DNA of 17,253 nt, taken from contig JAKAMV010000111.1 of NCBI GenBank assembly GCA_021812735.1, positions 1 to 17,253 on the forward strand, written 5' to 3'. Every line of letters starts with the position of its first letter. Positions within the stretch are counted from its first letter, which is position 1. The notes beneath the pieces were generated by a model that was given only the letters and a program-made list of their open reading frames with translations, had not been told where the DNA came from and did no database searches. The position numbers were made by a program, and so were the translations under genes. The stretch comes from Chloroflexota bacterium (lineage in GTDB: Bacteria; Chloroflexota; Limnocylindria; Limnocylindrales; CSP1-4). Positions 14,894 to 17,253 of the stretch are shown piece by piece.

Positions 14894-15133
14894 CTAGCGG
14901 CCGTTCTCCCACATGACGTACGGGATCCCGACGAGCGCCGCCGCGATCCCGGCGCCGGTGAGCTCGTTGCCCGCGTATCCGGCGACCGCCGCGAGCGCGA
15001 TGGCGGCGAGCCAGACCGCGCGGACCCAGGCGGCCGGAGCTCGGCGGGCCGCGTAGATGAGAAGGCCGAAGACGACCGCCATGGCCGCGGAGGTCCCGCC
15101 GATGATGAGGACCCCTTCCATCTGTTCGCTCAT
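14894..15133 (-). CDS. Small membrane protein, 79 aa, three predicted TM segments
   Basis: Almost the whole product is hydrophobic: segments at about 8-29 (VLIIGGTSAAMAVVFGLLIYAA), 36-54 (AAWVRAVWLAAIALAAVAG) and 58-75, ending PYVMWENGR. Three helices in under 80 residues is a common topology for class I holins, which makes this the best holin-like candidate in the window, although no endolysin lies beside it. Start choice is uncertain: GTG at 15142, ATG at 15133 and ATG at 15121 are in frame. I chose 15133; GGGGAG lies very close to it and could instead serve 15121. It is 18 bp downstream of the 36-aa gene. The stop is TAG at 14894, followed by the hairpin-containing gap. Confidence 0.72.
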   Translation of the reverse strand: MSEQMEGVLIIGGTSAAMAVVFGLLIYAARRAPAAWVRAVWLAAIALAAVAGYAGNELTGAGIAAALVGIPYVMWENGR

Positions 15134-15151
15134 GCTCCCCACTCTACCGCG

Positions 15152-15262
15152 TCACTCGCGCGGTGCGACCCTTCGCGCGACGAGCCAGCCGACCAGCACG
15201 CCGGCCGCGATGCTGATGACCATCCCGATCGCGAGGATCGTGCCGGCTTCGTCAGTGCTCAC
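15152..15262 (-). CDS. Tiny single-pass membrane protein, 36 aa
   Basis: The gene starts GTG at 15262, overlapping the TGA of the 74-aa gene in a GTGA junction, and ends TGA at 15152. The product has a short acidic N-terminus (VSTDEAG), one hydrophobic helix at about 8-28 (ILAIGMVISIAAGVLVGWLVA) and a basic C-terminus (ARRVAPRE), consistent with N-out/C-in by the positive-inside rule. Such small membrane proteins are frequent in phages, where they serve as holin partners, antiholins or membrane modulators; the exact role here is unknown. The coupled start and the clear membrane pattern support translation despite the size. Confidence 0.6.
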   Translation of the reverse strand: MSTDEAGTILAIGMVISIAAGVLVGWLVARRVAPRE

Positions 15263-15483
15263 GCCAGCCCCGTCGCCCGCGACCGCTGCCAGCCCGCCAG
15301 GACTTCGGCCATCTCGGCTGCGCCCATCGGGTACGGATCGGGAGGCTGCACGCCGTCCTCGGGCTCCCGCCAGTCCGGGCGCATTGTGATCTCCCGGTGG
15401 TGGTGGCTGAAGGTCACCCACCAGAGGGCGGCGGCGGCCATGAAGGCGGCACCGAGGAAGGCGGCGAGGGCGAGGGGCTTCAC
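15259..15483 (-). CDS. Single-pass membrane protein, 74 aa
   Basis: The preferred start is GTG at 15483, which forms a GTGA overlap with the upstream TGA; an upstream start would extend into the preceding gene. The product begins with a Lys-Pro and an Ala/Leu/Phe-rich membrane helix (about 3-24, ending ALWWVTF). A soluble tail of about 50 residues follows, with SHHHREITMRPDWREPEDG and a helical AAEMAEVLAGWQRSRA end. One N-terminal helix plus a soluble tail would also fit a spanin-like or signal-anchor protein, but no spanin hallmark such as a lipobox is visible. The function is unknown. Confidence 0.65.
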   Translation of the reverse strand: MKPLALAAFLGAAFMAAAALWWVTFSHHHREITMRPDWREPEDGVQPPDPYPMGAAEMAEVLAGWQRSRATGLA

Positions 15484-15824
15484 GAGTCGTCCGCCCAATG
15501 CGGCCCGGCGTGGCCGACCCGGTTCGTGCAGTACGTCTTCCATCCCTCCCAGTCTTCACGCACCTCCATGCAGGCGAGGGTCTTGCCCCATGCCCTCACG
15601 CCACGATGGGGACAGGCGCCGCGAGGCCCCACTGCGCCGAGATGGCGGTCGCAGTAGTAGCGACCACAGCCGGGTACATTGGACAGTCGGCCGTGGGGCT
15701 GGTACCCGCAAAGGAAGCCGAGCCCACGGTCGATCTCCGCGTCACAGCCCCGTCGGTCGCAGGTGGCCTCGACCACGTACCCGCCGGGGCGTCCGTCGGC
15801 GAGGAAGTAGAAGCCGTAGCCCAT
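15480..15824 (-). CDS. Cys/His-rich probable zinc-binding phage protein, 114 aa
   Basis: The product has eight cysteines and several histidines: C22, C27, C39, C53, C58 with H61 (GCGRYYCDRHL), C71 with H73 (ACPHRG), C85, and C99 with H105/H109 (TYCTNRVGHAGPHW). The spacing suggests two or three zinc-binding knuckles. The C-terminal Cys-x-GHxGPH pattern recurs in small accessory proteins of many phages. It is probably cytoplasmic and binds nucleic acid or protein, but no defined family is certain. The ATG at 15824 overlaps the upstream TGA by one base (TGATG). It ends in a GTGA junction with the 74-aa membrane protein gene, so it is part of the coupled accessory chain. Confidence 0.75.
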   Translation of the reverse strand: MGYGFYFLADGRPGGYVVEATCDRRGCDAEIDRGLGFLCGYQPHGRLSNVPGCGRYYCDRHLGAVGPRGACPHRGVRAWGKTLACMEVREDWEGWKTYCTNRVGHAGPHWADDS

Positions 15825-16090
15825 CAGGCCCGCCTTTCCAGCCGCCGCACCCGCTTGATCTGCGCCCGTGGGATCATGAGCGTCCCGAAGACGTTGCCGC
15901 CCTGGCTCAGCGAGCCGGTGAGCAGGATCCCCGCCCTGTCATCGGCGAGGATGTAGCCGACCGACCGCTGGCGGATCTGCCGGCGCTGGCGCATCACGTC
16001 GGCGTGTCTCTCCCAGCCGCCGGTGAAGAGCAGGCAGTCGAACCAGATGACCTCCACGACCGGAAGGCGACGACCGAACCGCACGCTCAT
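15824..16090 (-). CDS. Small conserved phage-type protein, 88 aa
   Basis: The start is ATG at 16090 in an ATGA overlap with the upstream TGA; the frame stays open further upstream but that extension would run through the preceding gene. The core has the pattern VEVIWFDCLLFTGGW (12-26), then SVGYILADDRAGILLTGSLS (43-62) and GTLMIPRAQIKRVRRL (69-84). From memory, this V-W-D, SVGyl-DD-GvvL-SL, IPR-i-vRrL arrangement recurs in small phage proteins of unknown function and suggests a compact beta fold. There are no catalytic residues or membrane segment. The role is unknown; the gene call is well supported by position and pattern. Confidence 0.75.
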   Translation of the reverse strand: MSVRFGRRLPVVEVIWFDCLLFTGGWERHADVMRQRRQIRQRSVGYILADDRAGILLTGSLSQGGNVFGTLMIPRAQIKRVRRLERRA

Positions 16091-16413
16091 CGCGGCACCT
16101 CCACCAGCCGGTCCACGATGGCGCGGGCGAGCGTCCATGGACCCATCGCCCGCCACAATCGGTCCGTCTCCGCCACTGAGTCGATGTCGCCCAGCGCATC
16201 CGCCACCGCCTCCACCAGCGCCTCGCGGAAGGCGGGGTCGGCGAGGATGGCGTCGGCGTCCCGCTCCTCCAGCAGCGCCTCGCGGCTCTCGAAGATGACG
16301 ACGCCACGGGCGCGGAGGCGAGCGATGACCCCATCGCAGTAGCCGCACTCCGCCTCCGGCGGCAGACCATGAGACAGCCACGTCTCGCGGTGGAGGGCGT
16401 CACGCAGGCTCAC
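16087..16413 (-). CDS. Hypothetical 108-aa protein with a CxxC motif
   Basis: The gene starts GTG at 16413, with a GTGA overlap on the stop of the Ea22-like gene, and ends in an ATGA overlap with the 88-aa gene. The N-terminal part has C23-x2-C26 (ECGYCDG), which may bind zinc or be redox-active. A GVVIFESREALLEERDA segment follows, then a helical C-terminus (about 52-106) rich in Ala, Asp, Leu and Val. No family is recognised. It belongs to the same coupled chain of accessory genes and is probably cytoplasmic. Confidence 0.7.
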   Translation of the reverse strand: MSLRDALHRETWLSHGLPPEAECGYCDGVIARLRARGVVIFESREALLEERDADAILADPAFREALVEAVADALGDIDSVAETDRLWRAMGPWTLARAIVDRLVEVPR

Positions 16414-16772
16414 TTCGTCACCTCCAGCCGGACGAGGGCGGCGCGTAGGTCGATCTGTGCGCCGATGGCGCCGGTCCCGAAAGGACGCAGGCTGACTTCT
16501 CGCGCCGCCTTCGCCACCGCCCGCAGTGCGCCCAGTTCGTCGAGCAGGGCGAGGATGCGGTCGGGCGAACAGGCGGCGATGTAGGCGGCGAGGTCGGGGC
16601 GCGCCTCGTCGGGGTAGTCAGCGTCATCTGTCCATATGACCTCTGCCGCATAGCCGAGGTCTGGTTCGAGACGGACCACCGACAGTCCGTCAGCCTGCCC
16701 TTCGTCCTGCACCTCCCACGGCCCCGGCGTCGCCGCCTCTGCGAGCGAGCGCAGGCGGTCCGTGTCAGTCAC
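16410..16772 (-). CDS. Ea22-like (TPGPW-type) phage accessory protein, 120 aa
   Basis: The N-terminus RLRSLAEAATPGPWE (about 6-20) followed by an acidic region and DLAAYIAACSPDRILALLDEL (60-80) is the signature of the Ead/Ea22-like phage protein family, common in accessory regions of many temperate and lytic phages. The molecular function is not established. The sequence ends with a charged helix (ALVRLEVTK). The start is GTG at 16772, overlapping the stop of the 115-aa gene by 8 bp. It ends in a GTGA junction with the 108-aa CxxC gene. Family membership is seen from the motif; no role should be read into it. Confidence 0.8.
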   Translation of the reverse strand: MTDTDRLRSLAEAATPGPWEVQDEGQADGLSVVRLEPDLGYAAEVIWTDDADYPDEARPDLAAYIAACSPDRILALLDELGALRAVAKAAREVSLRPFGTGAIGAQIDLRAALVRLEVTK

Positions 16773-17112
16773 GGTCGGCTCCTTCGATGGCGGCGAGCAC
16801 GGCGGCGACCTCTATCCACGCCCGCTCCGGTCCGTCGTGCCGCACGAGGACTCCACCCTCGGAGGCGAAGTCGGAGTGCTGGCGTTCCTCCACCGCCACG
16901 AGGATGCTGGCGCGCTCCCGTTCCCGGCCCCGCCGGAACGCATCGGCGCGCGCCACGTCCAGCCGCGCCACCTCCGCCCGCTCGGCGTCGAGCAGGGCGA
17001 GGGCCTGTATGGCGTCGCAGGGCCAGACTTCTTCATCCCGACCGCAGAGCGTCACGCCGGACAGTGGTACCTGCCAATGCCGCTCGCGGATGGCGGCCTC
17101 CGCGGGAGTCAT
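16765..17112 (-). CDS. Small phage accessory protein, 115 aa
   Basis: The start is ATG at 17112 in an ATGA overlap with the TGA of the upstream repeat protein. A longer reading in this frame would give an Arg/Gly repeat that is a shadow of the neighbouring Ala-rich repeat, so it is rejected. The N-terminus has IRERHW (8-13), C23 and a WPC at 30-32, followed by DAIQALALLDAERAEVARL (33-51). An IRERH..., C, WPCD-A-ALD series like this recurs in small phage accessory proteins. The middle is a charged helix. The C-terminal third (VLVRHDGPERAWIEVAAVLAAI) is more compact. The function is unknown. Confidence 0.72.
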   Translation of the reverse strand: MTPAEAAIRERHWQVPLSGVTLCGRDEEVWPCDAIQALALLDAERAEVARLDVARADAFRRGRERERASILVAVEERQHSDFASEGGVLVRHDGPERAWIEVAAVLAAIEGADRD

Positions 17113-17253
17113 CCTGCGAGATAGGCCATGAGTCGGGCCGTCTGCCACTCGCGCTCGGCGTCCCCTGCGGCGGCCCCTGCGGCGTCCCCTGCGGCGGCCC
17201 CTGCGGCGTCCCCTGCGGCGGCCCGCTCGGCGGCCCATGCGGCGGCCCCTGCG
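17109..17253 (-). CDS. C-terminal end of an Ala-rich repeat phage protein (partial)
   Basis: This frame is open from the right edge to a TGA at 17109 and gives the last 47 residues of a protein whose start is outside the window. The visible part is a run of AAGD/AAGA/AAWA/AERA tetrads ending in DAEREWQTARLMAYLAG. Ala-rich four-residue repeats (AAxD/AAxA) ending in a WQTARLxxYL tail are a recognisable type of phage accessory protein, usually of unknown function and likely helical. The DNA below it is a 12/24-bp tandem repeat. The ATGA junction with the next gene supports this frame. Confidence 0.7.
   Translation of the reverse strand, partial: AGAAAWAAERAAAGDAAGAAAGDAAGAAAGDAEREWQTARLMAYLAG
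17161..17220. repeat. GC-rich 24-bp tandem repeat (12-bp subunits) in coding DNA
   Basis: Two exact 24-bp copies (17161-17184 and 17185-17208), each made of two 12-bp halves differing by one base (GGCCCC versus GTCCCC type), are followed by a partial copy. They encode the AAGD/AAGA repeats of the partial protein. This is a coding tandem repeat prone to copy-number change and assembly collapse, not a CRISPR. Confidence 0.8.

Noticed and set aside
16091..16381. N-terminal extension of the 88-aa protein
   Set aside because: It would overlap almost all of the 108-aa CxxC gene and is Arg/Gly/Pro-rich; the ATGA junction at 16087-16090 gives the better start.
17161..17220. Possible CRISPR-like repeats
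   Set aside because: The units are head-to-tail without unique spacers and encode protein; this is a coding tandem repeat.
17113..17238. N-terminal extension of the 115-aa protein with GRRR repeats
   Set aside because: It is an off-frame reading of the Ala-rich tandem repeat. The ATG at 17112 overlapping the upstream TGA and the normal composition after it mark the true start.

Overview
This window reads as one segment of a tailed double-stranded DNA bacteriophage genome (or prophage/metagenomic phage contig). It is very GC-rich, with strong G/C preference at third codon positions. Every gene I can support lies on the minus strand, so transcription runs from high to low coordinates. Packing is about 99 percent coding. 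Junctions are mostly GTGA/ATGA overlaps or gaps of a few bases, and the longest intergenic stretch is 71 bp. There is no rRNA, tRNA, transposase, integrase or CRISPR array that I can see. The host cannot be named from the sequence. The high GC and the families of the small accessory genes would fit an actinobacterial or other high-GC host, but that is inference.

Layout in transcription order (right to left). (1) 17253-15480: accessory genes in a tightly overlapped chain: the C-terminal end of an Ala-rich AAGD/AAGA-repeat protein, a 115-aa protein with a Trp/Cys N-terminal motif, an Ea22-like TPGPW protein, a CxxC protein, an 88-aa conserved phage-type protein and a Cys/His-rich probable zinc-binding protein. 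(2) 15483-14091: small membrane proteins (74, 36, 79 and 97 aa) with a Pro/Ala-rich 144-aa protein between the third and fourth. Holin or other lysis and membrane functions are possible, but no endolysin is visible. (3) 14188-11747: a 108-aa protein, then the packaging genes, a probable small terminase and the large terminase. (4) 11702-8107: a 408-aa unknown protein, a 146-aa probable virion protein and the portal protein. (5) 8110-1: a hidden 43-aa Pro-rich gene and two giant proteins, one of 1157 aa and one of at least 1500 aa that runs off the left edge. These are probably virion-associated, perhaps internal or ejected.

Together, regions 3-5 form a packaging and virion-assembly block: TerS and TerL cut the DNA and drive it through the portal, and the large proteins after the portal are candidates for DNA-ejection or tail components. 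No major capsid protein, scaffold or maturation protease can be recognised between terminase and portal or directly after the portal, which is an unusual order. The most notable unexplained features are the giant protein pair, a degenerate repeat in the 1157-aa protein, a perfect 15-bp inverted repeat just upstream of terS, the small membrane-protein cluster and a 98-bp overlap of two genes. Long open frames on the plus strand (up to about 4 kb) are shadows created by the GC bias and were left out.
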